A stretch of DNA of 64,000 nt from Notamacropus eugenii. Its lineage: Eukaryota; Chordata; Mammalia; Diprotodontia; Macropodidae. The stretch covers positions 389,382,853-389,446,852 of the forward strand of contig NC_092872.1 of the NCBI RefSeq assembly GCF_028372415.1. The letters run 5' to 3'. The notes under the pieces are model-generated. The model was not told where the DNA came from and searched no databases. It worked only from the letters and a program-made list of their open reading frames with translations. This document shows positions 1-11,500 of this stretch, piece after piece; positions within the stretch are counted from its first letter, which is position 1; the number at the start of each line of letters is the position of its first letter. The position numbers were made by a program, and so were the translations under genes.

Positions 1-2298
1 CAAGCAATTCAATATAGGCTATACATGTGTAGTTATGCAAAAGTTATGCAAACTTGTGTAGTTATGCAAAAGACTTCCATAAAAATCATGTTGTGAAAGA
101 CTAACTATATTTCCCTCCATCCTATCTTATCCCCCATTTATTCTATTCTTTTGACCTTGTCCCTCCCCAAAAGTGTTTACTTCTAATTACTCCCTCCTCC
201 CATTTGGCCTCCTTTCTATCATTCCCCCCCCCCCGCCACATCTCACTTATCCCCTTTTCCCCTACTTTCCTGTAGTGTAAGATAGATTTTCATACCAAAT
301 TGACTGTGCATGTTATTCCCTCCTTGAGCCAAATTCCATGAGAGTAAGATTCATTTTTTCCCTCTCACCTCCCTTTTTTTCCCCTCCATTAAAAAAACTT
401 TTTCTTGCCTCTTTTATGAGGTTATTTGCCTCATTCCATTTCTCCCTTTCTCCTCCCAGCGTATTCCTCTCTCACCCCTTAATTTTATTTTTTAGGTATT
501 ATCCCTTCCTATTCAATTCACTCTGTGCCCTCTATCTATCTGTATATAATCCCTCCAACTACCTAAATGCTGAGAAAAGTTTCAAGAGTTACACATATTA
601 TCTTTCCATATAGGAATTTAAACAAGTGAACATTAGTAAGTCCCTTATGATTTCTCTTTCCTGTTTACCTTTTCATGCTTCTCTTGATTCTTGTGTTTGA
701 AGGTCAGATTTCTATTCAGCTCTGGTCTTTTAATCAAGACCAGATGAAGCGCTCAATGCACTTGAAAGTCCTCTGTTTCATTGAGTGACCACTTTTTCCC
801 CTGGAGTATCATACTCATTTTGTTAGGTAGGTGATTCTTGGTTTTAATCCTAGCTCCTTTGACTTCTGGAATATCGTATTCCAAGTCCTGTGATCCCTTA
901 ATGTAGAAGCTGCTAGATCTTGTGTTATCCTGATTGTATTTCCACAGTACTCAAATTGTTTCTTTCTGGCTACTTGCAATATTTTCTCCTTGACCTGGGT
1001 GCTCTGAACTTTGGCTACCATATTTCTAGGAGTTTTCCTTTTTGGGATCTCTTTTGAGAAGGTGATTCGTAGATTCTTTCAATATTTATTTTACCTTCTG
1101 GTTCTAGAATATCAGGGCAAGTTTCCTTGATAATTTCATGAAAGATGATATGTAGGCTCTTTTTTTGATCATGGCTTTCAGGTAATCCAATAGTTTTTAA
1201 ATTGTCTCTCCTGAATCTGTTTTCCAGGTCACTTGTTTTTCCAAAGAGATTGTTGACATTGTCTGCTATTTTTTCATTCTTTGGTTTTGTTTTATAATTT
1301 CTTGATTTTTCATAAAGTCATAAGCTTCCATCTGCTCCATTCTAATCTTTAAGGAATAATTTTCTTCAGTAAACTTTTGGATCTCCTTTTCCATCTGGCC
1401 AGTCCTGCTTTTTAAGGCATTCTTCTCCTCATTGGCTTTTTGGAGTTTATTTTTTAAAGTGTTATTTTCTTCAACATTTTTTGGGTCTCCTTTAGCAAGC
1501 AGTTGACTCGTTTTTCATGATTTTCTTGCATCACTCTCATTTCTCTTCCCAATTTTTGCTCTACTTCTCTTACTTGATTTTCAAAATTCTTTTTGATCTC
1601 TTCCATGGCCTGAGACCAATTCGTATTTTTCTTGGAGGCTTTAGATGGAGGATCTTTGACTTTGTTGTCTTCTATTTGCATGTTTTGGTCTTCCTTGTCA
1701 CCAAAGTAAGATTCTACAGTCTGATCCTTTTTCTGGTTTTTGCTCATTTCCCCAGGTATTTACTTGACTTTTGAGCTCTTTGTCAAGGTAGTTCTCTGCT
1801 TCCACTGGGGTCGGGGGGTGTACTGTTAGCCGCTGGATCCTCCCACAATCTGTGGACCTAGAGCTCCAGAAACAGTGACTGCCTGAGGTTCCTCCATCCC
1901 CTCCCCGCCTCTACTGCCCTGGGACTAGGGCCAGATCACTCTCCCACATTGGTCCCACGGGCTTTTCTCACTGACCTACTAATTTGTCCTCAACATTATG
2001 GGGTTGTAAAGTCTGGAAACCACCACAGGTGTGAGAGATTCAGTCTCCCCAACTCCTGTCTGTGCCAGTGAGGCCCACGCTGGACTATGCTCTGCCTCCA
2101 GTATGGCATGATAGACACTTGCCCGTGACCTTCCAGGCTCTCTTGGGCTAGAGATTTACTTCACTCCATCATCCTGTGGGTTCTGCAGCTCCAGATTTTT
2201 AGAGTCATTTTTGACAGGTATTTGGCTGGGCTTGGTGGGAACGCTCTAGAAAGTCTGTGCTGTTACTCTGCCATCTTGGCTCCACCACCACCCCCCCA
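1..2298 (-). mobile_element. HAL1 (half-L1) retrotransposon, minus strand, 3' end cut by window edge
   Basis: Read on the minus strand the 5' end is at about 2298, with a G-rich start followed by GAGCCAAGATGGCAGAGTAA, the classic start of marsupial L1. A long 5' UTR, an ORF1 remnant (815-1747) and a purine-rich inter-ORF segment (about 110-800) follow. At about 105 the sequence passes straight into an L1 3' UTR (CTTTCACAACATGA motif). No ORF2 is present, which defines a HAL1. It lies antisense in a TTC1 intron. Confidence 0.85.
815..1747 (-). pseudogene. HAL1/L1 ORF1p remnant
   Basis: The minus-strand N-terminal piece (1454-1747) starts MSKNQKKDQTVESYFGDK and then forms a coiled coil (WSQAMEEIKKNFENQ, EVEQKLGREMRVMQ). 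Further left, 815-1021 gives the RNA-binding C-terminal part, with VKEKILQVARKKQF, IRITQDLAASTLRD and KELGLKPRITY; these match the IRLTADLSAETL and FQPRISYPAK blocks of mammalian ORF1p. The two parts are in different frames and the C-terminus stops early, so the protein is broken. ORF1p is the trimeric RNA chaperone of L1. Confidence 0.85.
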
Positions 2299-2734
2299 AG
2301 AGTTTTTTTTTCTTTTCCTACCTTTTTCAACACAGTGTATTTTCAAATTCTTTAGTAATTTAAGGATCTGTGATTTTGTCAGCATAGCTACTACCTCCAC
2401 CAAGAAAGACTGCAACCCATCATCTACAACTTAGTAGATAATTTTTGACAATGTTCATGGACCAGAAATCTGTCATCCTGCCTTTAGTCTCTTGATGTGC
2501 CTTTCCCAACTCAAATAAAAAATAGAGACTGAGGGACATAACTGGGTCTTCCTAACTTGATAGAACCTACTAGAACTTTCACTGCTAAAAACTTTAAAAA
2601 ACTCCACATCCCAGTAAAGCTTCAGAATAGCACTGACCTTGAAATCTATCAGAAGACTCAAGGTCGATTCCTTTGCCCTCTTGAACTCTGACTTCAGTTT
2701 CCTCTTCTGTAAAGTGAAGGTATTGAACTAACAG

Positions 2735-2945
2735 AGACATATCAAACATGTGGCCCAGCACTTCCTTGTGTAGACCAAATCAGAATAAAAGGGAGTAACA
2801 ATATAAATAAAAGTACAATGAAACACAGATAATATTACATTTTAAAACTAAGCCATCGTGTGGCCTACAGTGATCCTTATGTACAGCTTAGTGTAACATC
2901 TCATTTCCATTTGAGTTTGAAACCACTGAACTCTAGAAGTTCTAA
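2735..2945 (+). repeat. Interspersed non-LTR-lacking repeat family A, copy 1
   Basis: The segment has ATCAAACATGTGGCCC at the left, an A/T-rich centre (GAAACACAGATAATATTACA) and GTGGCCTACAGTGATCCTTA at the right, followed by TTTGAGTTTGAAACCACTG. The same order recurs at 28165-28345. The edges (GTGGCCC and GGCCTGTGG-type) look like degraded terminal repeats of a non-autonomous DNA transposon, but I cannot name the family. Confidence 0.6.
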
Positions 2946-4009
2946 AATCCTATATTCTGGTTTTAATGGCATCTCAAATCTGAATGAATTCAGCTACGTT
3001 TCTCAAGAGAAACCTCTTCGGAAGTTGAGAGTGTTTCACCCTCTATAGCATGGCGAAGTATAGCTCCGCAGGCCCTCCTTTATGTCAGGGGTCCTATTTT
3101 AGGAGTGGATGAAGTCATTTATTTTGCTAAAGACACATACTTAAAATGATGAATCATTTCAAATGTGATGATCCAGGGTGACTCTTCAACACCTTGCTTG
3201 AAGACCAGTCATTTTGTGCTGTTCATTTAGAAGCATGACTTTTGACATGTTCCAGGATGGTAGTAGGAAAAGAGGGGCTTAATTCTGCAGCTCTGATTTG
3301 TTTGAACCTTAATGTTAAATAAAAACAGAGAGCTTGTTTCTCAACATCCACTTTTAACTTGAATTGCCAGTTTTTGTATTGTTGTATCATTCATACAAAC
3401 AGTTGTCCTAAAGGCTCTCTAATATAATGCAATCAAAATGTTACTTTCACAGAAGGATAATCAGTGTTATAAGATTTAAAAACTGAAGGATTGAGAAAGT
3501 AAGGAGAAGTAGAAAATATAGTTTATTAGTCAAATATTTGTGTCAAATTAATTATTTTTAAAAGTTTTCTTTGTTTTGTAGTTTTTTTTAAAATCCACAC
3601 AAAGTCTCCTGTCAGCTTCAATTTTGGGGGTTTTTTTTGCTTTCCTCTTTAGAAAATCATTATCTGAAAATTAAGAATGAATACTGAATCCTTCAGCTTC
3701 ACAAAGGTCCTCAATTTTAACATCTCTGGCAGTTGGTATTCTTCCCAACATTAGCAAGGGCAGAGAATGTCTTTAAAAAAAAAACCTGTACAATGACCTT
3801 GCCCTTCTTCAACAAAATAAGAATCCAGTATGTAACTCAGACACTTGAAAAAAGTTTCTTGTGAGCAGCAATTTAAGCAAACTAAAACCCACAGTTGAGG
3901 CATCACAACTGCGTTTTTTAATGTGGGACACATAAATAGAGCTCGAAACTTAAGAATTCAGTTATATGACTTCAGTACTCTCTGTGGAACTGTCCTTAAT
4001 TGTTAGTAT

Positions 4010-4142
4010 CATAGGATTTGGGAGGTATCTTAAAAATCATTTAATTCAGTGCCCTCCTTTTGCAGATGAGAAAACTAAACCCAGGGAATAGATTTAGCCA
4101 AGATAGAGCTGATCAGAACCCAGGTCCTCGGGCTCCTGTACT
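4010..4142 (+). repeat. MIR-like CORE-SINE fragment
   Basis: Contains the typical order TTTTGCAGATGAGAAAACTAA, an internal segment, then CAGAACCCAGGTCCTCGGGC, the 3' half of a tRNA-derived mammalian-wide SINE. Confidence 0.6.
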
Positions 4143-4154
4143 TTTTCTGTATTT

Positions 4155-4398
4155 GTTAGTGAAAACATGAGAATTATAGCCAACATTTGTGTAACACCTG
4201 CTAGGTACCAGGCTCTGTGCTAAACACAGTTATCCTGTTTGATCCTCACAGCAACCTTTGGCAATAGGTGCTGTTATTATTCCCATTTTCTATATGAGAA
4301 AACTGAGGCAGAACGTGATTAATTAGCTTGCCTAGTGTCATACAACTAGGAAGTATCAGAGACCAGCTCTGACTCCAGACCTCCTAGCTTTCCTGACT
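4155..4398 (+). repeat. MIR-like CORE-SINE
   Basis: Contains GTACCAGGCTCTGTGCTAAA, CCTCACAGCAACC, TATATGAGAAAACTGAGGCA and ACAACTAGGAAGTATCAGA in the usual MIR order, then GACTCCAGACCTCCTAGC. Old and diverged. Confidence 0.75.
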
Positions 4399-5394
4399 AG
4401 AAATTATTTCTTTTAGAAATGTAAAGCATTACCATAAACCAGTTGTTAGATTCTAGAGGGTTTTCTGTGGTATTCATTCCTCCCTTTTCTCTTGCATATG
4501 TATTATTAGTCAGATCCAAACTTAGAATGAAGTCAAAATTCACTTGAGCCTTTAGCAACAAAATAATGAACCTTGCTCAGTGTAGTTACTCATTTTAAGA
4601 TGACAGACTAAGCCACAAACTAAAGGTGTAACAGTAATTTTTTGTATTATGCCTCAGTAGACCCAAGTTTTCATTTATGTGGGCATTCTTTCAACTATGT
4701 AAAGTGAAACCTGGCCATGCATTTTCATGCTGTCTTATGCCATTTTTATCCATAACCTTTCATAAAATCTTTCCTAGAATTCCAACACACCAGAGGCCTT
4801 CCTCCAGATCATGATATATTTTGTAGATATTCGTGCAATATCCACGGTGATATCTTTGTTTTGTTTTGCTATGTAAAGAGGCTACAATCTTTTCTGATTA
4901 TACATGTCCTTGATCGGGCTTTTTATACCACTTCTTATATGCAAGTCGTGCTTGCTAATGTGCTATGTAGTCTTATCCTTTGGATCACCTGCACTTTCAG
5001 TTCTTCTTAGAGCATAATGTTCTTGGTCTGCAGCCATATAGCATCACTAGGAAAATACTGGTAATAAGAAGTAGACTCAGGGAGCAGCTTGGTGTCATTG
5101 AAAGCACTGCCCCATTTCCTAAATATGATCAGTGCAGGCTACTCTTCTGTTCAATTTTGGACCCAATTCATCCATCTTTAGTTAAATATTCGGATAGTCC
5201 CACCAAACTGTGTGCCATAATCTAGGCAATTATATTTTTTTTCATGTTTTACTTTTCCTTCAGGGTACATTGGTAGGTGACTCTCTTTTGAACACCCATG
5301 GATCTCAGTGAAGTTGTCCTACAGTATTGATGCATTCAAGAAACGTCATCAGGAAAATTGAGTATGAATGCATAAACTGTAACCCCTCCCACCA

Positions 5395-5790
5395 TTCATT
5401 TTGTGTCAAGCATTTATGAAGCTGCTGCTCTATCTCCAGCATTGGACTTGATGATGAAAGATATAAAAGGAATATAAACGTCTCTTACTTTCAGGAGTGT
5501 ACAATCTAATTGGGGACATAAATAAAAGTATACACAAAATTAGAATACAAATTAGGATATTATATATGTACATTCAAGTGATAGTGCTAATAGAGATTCT
5601 AAGAGATAATGAAAAAGAAGTAAGGATATTCCCGGGTTTGGGAACTGTACTAGTAAAGTCTTAGAATTAGAAATTAGCATATTGTGTCAGAAGGTTATTT
5701 GAAGGAAATAGTGGGGGATAAGGTTAGTTAGGTAGGATAGAGATAGATTATGAAGAATTTTAATTCAAGACAAGGAGTTAACAATATAGT
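5395..5790 (-). repeat. L2 LINE 3' end, minus strand
   Basis: The + strand reads GCATTTATGAAGCTGC, then AGGAGTGTACAATCTAATTG, then purine-rich DNA with TAGGATAGAGATAGATTATG. That is the reverse of an L2 3' UTR running into the RT-encoding region. It is strongly decayed. Confidence 0.55.
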
Positions 5791-5799
5791 TGCCATTAG

Positions 5800-5995
5800 T
5801 TAAATTACATTCCATTCTTAGAACCAAAATCAACAGATTTTAATCTTAGGCTAAATAGTCCAAACTTCTCACTTTACAGATGAGGGAATTGAATCCCACA
5901 GAGGGAAATTATTTGTCCAGGATCACATGGGAACTAAGTTGTAAAACCAGGATTCAAATCCATCTCCTGTGACTCCAAATCACATGACTTTTATT
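5800..5995 (+). repeat. MIR-like SINE fragment
   Basis: Contains CTCACTTTACAGATGAGGGA, GGATCACATGGGAACTAAG and GGATTCAAATCCATCTCC in order, the 3' two-thirds of an old CORE-SINE. Confidence 0.6.
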
Positions 5996-7136
5996 GAGGG
6001 CGTTTTCTGTTTGGAATTTTTCCTAAGCAGCTTCTTCTAGTGAAGTTTGTCTGCAATGCATTTTACTGTTTCCCCTCTCTAAGTTTTTAATAGTGAGTTG
6101 GACACTGAATTCCTTTAGTGCTGAGGTAAGAGTCCAATATAATCTATTCCATCCCTTACTGAAATAGAACAAGAGAGCAGATGTTTCCTTATGAGCCTTT
6201 CTGGAATTCTTTAAAAGGAATTATGGAGGAGTATGAGGGGGTTCCTTGCCATAATTAGAAACTTTTCATTTTTAGAGTAAAAAGGCTATATCCTGAGAAG
6301 CAGTGCCTCTGACTGTTATAATCTTGCACCACTACCTAAAGATTCTTTATAAGCACCCTAACATAATGACTGTTATACGGCTGTAAGAATGCATCATAGC
6401 CTCTTTAATCTATATTTGGAAAAAACCGTTCCAATATTTTAGTATGTTTGTGGTGTGGTACTGTACAAAGAACATAGTGGCAACAAAATGAACCTCCATC
6501 TTTTTGTAAAGATAGAGCAGATCTCTTAGTACAGCTAGGAGATGGTGGAGTTCTCTGTGGAGTACTATTTTTAGCTGTTACCAAGGAGATGTTCTGCTAG
6601 ATATTGATAATTGCATTAATCCTCAATTTACACAATCTGTGTAGAGCGAAGCATCTCCTTTTCTGATGTTTGTTGCTTAATTGCTTACTGCATTGTGAAT
6701 TTTTTGACCTTTGCTTTGTGCTTTAGGTGTAAAATGTATGCTGGCCAAAGCATGAAATTGGCTTCAGTAATCTGTTTGGAAACCCACCACCTATTAAACT
6801 TTTTATCCCTAGTACTATTTCATTTCTCTAGGGTTGTGTTATACAAAAAACCATCTAGAGTAAAGATATGTTTTTAGAATCTCTGAAACTGCACTGTCAA
6901 AAGCTGACAGGCATGGATATATGCTAATTTTGCTTGTACCAGCGTTAGTGTTAAGATGTTCATGGTTGAAAGCACACACGTGCTAAGCATGTGCCATCTT
7001 TGCTGTGAGTTGGGTTTAATGATTTTTTGCTGGTCTGTAAAATTCAAAGTTAAAGAAGAGAAACTAATGGAAAAAAGAGATTTTGTTTATATTGATTTCT
7101 TCATAATCTTTTCTTTGTCTCTTTAGAATATTTTAG

Positions 7137-7460
7137 TGAAAGAACTTAATTGTTGTTTAGTCATGTCTGACTTTTCATGCCCATAAGCCATAGCACATCA
7201 GGCCCTTCTGCCCGCCATTAAGGTGTTGGGTGCCCTCTGACCTGAGGGGCTCATCTTCCAGTGTCATATCTTTTAGCATTTTAATATTGTTCATGAGGTT
7301 TCCTTGGCAGAGATACTGGAGTGGTTTGCCATTTTCTTCTCCAGTGGACAACCTTTTGTCAGAACTCTTCACTATGACATGTCCGTGTTGGGCAACCCTG
7401 CATGACATAGCTCATGGTTTCACTGAGCTAAGCAAGCCCTTCTGCCAGATAAGGCTGTGA
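7137..7460 (-). repeat. RTE/BovB-tailed SINE-like element, minus strand
   Basis: On the minus strand it contains TGGAGAAGAAAATGGCAAAC, CCACTCCAGTATCTCTGCCA and a 3' tail GTCAGACATGACTAAACAAC. These are the hallmarks of the 3' end of RTE (BovB-like) LINEs and of the SINEs they mobilise in marsupials. The left part on the minus strand (AGCTCAGTGAAACCATGAGC) is the longer RTE-derived body. Confidence 0.75.
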
Positions 7461-7539
7461 TCCAGAAGGGGAAGAAATTACTACCATCCAATTTGTATAT
7501 AGAGATTATGTTGATTTAAAATATTTCACTGCCTTGAAA

Positions 7540-7740
7540 TGGTCAATAAATATTTAAGTATCTGCTGTGTGCCAGGTACTATAAGTGCTGGGCAAAGAAA
7601 GAAAAACAAAGAAAGGCAAAAGAAAGCCTCTGTCCTCGAGCTCACAATCTAATGGGAAAGACAACATGCAAGCAACTATATAGAGGATAAATAGGAAATA
7701 GTCAAGAGGGAAGGCACTAGAAAATAAAGTGGTCTCGCCA
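7540..7740 (-). repeat. L2 LINE 3' end, minus strand
   Basis: The + strand shows AATAAATATTTAAGTATCTG, CTGTGTGCCAGGTACTATAA, GAGCTCACAATCTAATGGGA and GACAACATGCAAGCAACT, the reverse complement of the L2 3' UTR. Confidence 0.75.
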
Positions 7741-8234
7741 AGAATGTAACACTTCTACTATAATAATCTGCATGCCTGCTCCCTACCAGACCATAAAGTT
7801 ACCCTTTAGAAATGTCATGTGTAAGAAGAGGAAACTTTATAAAATTGGGGACTGTACGGTGTTGGCTGGAAGAAGGGAAAGAGAAAAGGAACAGAGTGAG
7901 TAAGTGAGGGACAAGTGAGGGAAGTGTTTGCTTTTCTTACAGCTTCAGGAATAAATATCAGAAACAATATTGAAGGTTGACCACATCTACTACATGTGTG
8001 TCCCTTTTCCAGCTTAGGGTGATTAGTTTGATGTGGGATAATATATATAGGTCATTTTAGCCACTTTGTTTTTACCCCAACTAAAAATGATGCCTTTTGA
8101 AAGTGGTGGCCATTTTGAGTTATCTCAAAGTGTAATATTTCATTATTATGATAGATCCCTCACAAAAAGCCATACTGAAGTCAAGTCAGTCAGGTTTGTA
8201 CTTTGGTCATTTTGTAAGAGCATTTTGTAAGAGC

Positions 8235-8345
8235 TTGGTAATTTATCAGTTAGGGACATATAGCTCTTCCTGATTCACTTAACATAGTGCCTGACATTCT
8301 GTTGTCTAGGAAGCTAATAAATATTTTTTGATTAATTTATTGATT
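8235..8345 (+). repeat. L2 LINE 3' terminus
   Basis: Ends with CATAGTGCCTGACATTCTGT and GGAAGCTAATAAATATTTTT, the usual final bases of L2. It lies about 180 bp upstream of a TTC1 exon. Confidence 0.55.
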
Positions 8346-8522
8346 TTTTTTTCTCCTTCCATGCAAAAGTTTAAGCATTCTTAATCTTCCACTTATGTAT
8401 CTCTAAAAGTAGAGCAAGGACACTGACCAACTATCAAGAGAATTATTCTTCAGTCATAGGATACTGACCTGCTTTGTCACTCCATTTATATACAATAAGA
8501 TAAATTCTCTCATGTTTTTTAG

Positions 8523-8583
8523 AAAAGAAGAGAGGAGAGCACCAGACTAAAGGAAGAAGGGAATGAACAGTTTAAGAAAGGAG
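8523..8583 (+). CDS. TTC1: TTC1 exon: charged helix leading into TPR1
   Basis: The acceptor is a T-run then AG at 8521-8522; the donor is GTAAGT at 8584. The exon opens in phase 0 with [20 protein letters not shown] and leaves one base (G) of the next codon. It corresponds to about residues 110-130 of the protein and starts TPR helix A, carrying the first clamp residues Lys and Asn. The preceding coding exon was not found anywhere between 2300 and 8520, so it should lie left of the window. Confidence 0.93.
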
Positions 8584-11500
8584 GTAAGTTAAAAAATAAA
8601 ATGTTTTATAACTGAGGATGGTGGTCTTCCTAAACCCTTATTTTTTGTCAAAACCATGAAGAAAAAATGCAACAAAAGAAGATTTTTGCAGCTATTTAAG
8701 TTTTGCTTCCCAATACTTTAGGATTTTGTTTGCTTACTAAATCATAGACAGCATTCTTAACTGATATGGGTCATCTTCCCCATGAGGTTTTTTTGGCACA
8801 CGTCTTACTTTCCATTCCTGTGATTTATTACCTTTCACTCAAAAAATTAAAGGAGAAAACCCTCTTGTTACGTTGGAAAACCCTAACCTTTAAGGTTTGA
8901 CTGACACTGAAAGGCTTTTTACTGTTTATATTTTCATTGTGTGTATCTCTAGGCACAAGCCTAACAAATCTCTTCCATTTTTCCCTTTACAAGGTTTTTG
9001 TTGTCCTTTCCCTTGATGTTTTAATGAGATAGAAGTTCCACACATCTACTTTCATATCTTATAGTGGCTATTGGATTAATATAATTTTATATAATTTTGA
9101 AAGGGCATTTACTTTTATAACAACACTGGCACATAATTTCAAAAGAAATGTGCATGCTGTGAGCATTTTAGGCATATTAGTATTTTTACTAGCTATTTTC
9201 ATATTTATAAACCAACAGCAATTTAATGAGTACTTGGCACTGTGGTGTGTTTTCATCCTTTGTTGCTGAAGAAGACCATGCCGTCAGAAAAATGATGACA
9301 TGATTTGCACCTGACTTTGTTTTGAGTGAGGGAGGGCTGTACAGGTCACCAGCCTCACTTATCCTCCAGAGCCTTCTGAATCCAATGACCAGATGTTCAT
9401 CAGGATGACTGGAACTGACCCAGGATGAGACAATTGGGGTTAAGTGACTTGCCCAAGGTCACATAGCTAGTGAGTGTCAAGTGTCGGAGGTAAGATTTGA
9501 ACTCAGGTCTTCCTGACTCCTGCACAGGTGCTCCATCCACTGCACAACCTAGCTACCTCGGCACTGTGGTAAATGCTGGGGGATCAGACAAAAGTGAAAC
9601 AGTCCTGTTTGTGAGGGTCTTATAGTCTGTCAGGGGAGACAACTTGTACATATACAAAGTGACTCAAAAGTTTTAGTGCAGTGTTAAGTTTTAATAGTTT
9701 AAAACTATTTTTTAAAGCTGTTAAAAGCATAATGCTGCACTTAGACTTTTGGGATACCCAGTGCAGACTGTATGCACAGTGAATGCAAGATTGTTTTGAG
9801 ACAAGGTTGTTTAGAGGACAGTTAATGTTTAAGAAAGCCTGGGATTCCAAGAAGCAAAGGTAAAGAGGGAGAACGTTCCAGACATGGGGGTTAGTCAGGG
9901 CAAAGGCGTGGAGATGAGAGCTAGAATGTCATGATTGAGGGGCAGCAAATAGATCACTTTTACTGGACCATGTGGTGTGTGGAGAAGATTCATGTGTAAG
10001 AGTAGGGAGGGAGAAGGTTGTAAAGAGCTCTGAATGACAGACAAAAGTGTTTATTTCATCCTCGAGGTGATAGAGAATTTCTGGAGTATGTTGAGGAATG
10101 TTGATATGGTCAGGCCTGCGATTTAGGAAAGTCCTTTAGGGGGCTATATGGAGGATGAATTTGAGTGGGGTGAGAAGAGACTTGAGATAGGGAGAACAAG
10201 CAGAGTTTTATGATAGTGCAAGTGAGAAGTGATGAGGACCCTTTGCACTAGACTGTTAGCTTTGTAAATAGGGAGAATGTGTGACAGATGTAGAGGTAGA
10301 AATGACAAGATTTGGCACCTGATTTTTGATGTGGGTTGAATGAGAGTGCAGGGTCAAGGATGATAGTAAAGTTACAGGTCTGAAATACTAGAAAGATGGC
10401 AACAGTCATGAAAGTCCTAGGAAGTTCAGAAAAGGCTTACCTTTGAGAAGAAAGATGAGTTCTATTTTGGACATGTTGAATTTGAGATGCAGAGTATCCA
10501 GTTTGAAATGTCTAATAGGCAGTGGTTGATTTAAGACTGGAGCTTAAAAGAAAGACTAGGGCTGGATCTATATATCTGGGAGTCTTCTACTTAGATTATT
10601 ACTTCAAACAGCTATTTAGTAGAGTCTTCACATTTTTAAGGGTAGAGTTTTTTTCTTGTTTTTGTTTTTATTAGCCGACTTGATTATTGTAGGGAGATCT
10701 CATGGAGAAATTTCCTCTTTCCTGGTGAGGAACTACATGCATTTTGACACCTTCATAACAACTTAACATTTTAGAGAGTTGCCTAGCAGCACTGTGAGGT
10801 TAAATGACTTGCCCAAGATCACATGACTAATAGATGTCAGAGATAAGAATGAGGGCAGCTCTTTACGCGCTATTCCAAGCTCTTTATGACTTCTAAAAGT
10901 CATGCATTTTATTCTAGTTAAATATTAGACCTTATAAGGCATAAATAAGAAATTTTAATACTGATACACATGGAACATATTGTTTATGTATATGAATAAA
11001 TACTATGATGCATTATATAAAATTACAATATTATAAAGGCATCACCCTAGTGCAGAGTCCTCATCACTTCTCACTTGGCCTATTACAAGAGCCTCCTACT
11101 TGTTCTCCCTGTCTTTAGTATCTTCCGTCTCCGCTTGAGTTCATTCTCCACACAACCTCCTAAGTGATCTTCCTAAAAAGCAGGCCTAACCCTGTCAGCC
11201 TTCCCCAGTAAATGCCAGTGGCTCTCTACTACCTCTAGGATTAAGTACACACATGTGTATGTGTGTGTGTAATATGTATGTATATAGTGTGTAGCATATG
11301 TATATGTGTTATAAATTAGATATGTATTGGGCTTATAATGTATTTATCTCTGAGCAGTCTGTGGTAGCCTTCCAGTTTTTTAAAAATAAATTTGTATGTC
11401 TTTTGTTTTTATATCACTCAAATTTTCACCCATTTTTCTCTCCATCCCAGAGAGCCTTCCTTATAACAAAGAATTTTTAAAAAAGAAAAAATTCAGCAAA

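Larger units (their letters stand above)
2299..8522. other. TTC1 intron, mostly unique sequence with old repeats
   Basis: No coding exon was recognised here, including a directed look for the acidic stretch that precedes RREES in TTC1. Besides the repeats listed separately, 2935-4000, 4400-5390 and 6000-7130 show no repeat or gene I can name. Confidence 0.6.
9190..10565 (-). mobile_element. L2 LINE (3' UTR and RT C-terminal part), minus strand, with two nested insertions
   Basis: The 3' end at 9190-9246 (GAGTACTTGGCACTGTGGT) continues at 9560 (GGCACTGTGGTAAATGCTGG) after an inserted SINE. It then runs through GGGGAGACAACTTGTACA, a small palindromic insert (about 9655-9766), and GAACGTTCCAGACATGGGGG, TGATATGGTCAGGCCTGCG and GGACATGTTGAATTTGAGAT. 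The last segments encode, on the minus strand, decayed L2 reverse-transcriptase C-terminal sequence. Confidence 0.75.

Noticed and set aside
338..613. Plus-strand frame of 91 codons at the left end
   Set aside because: Antisense of the purine-rich inter-ORF segment of HAL1.
2299..8522. Upstream TTC1 coding exon inside the window
   Set aside because: No sequence encoding the acidic region that precedes RREES was found; the preceding exon should be left of the window.
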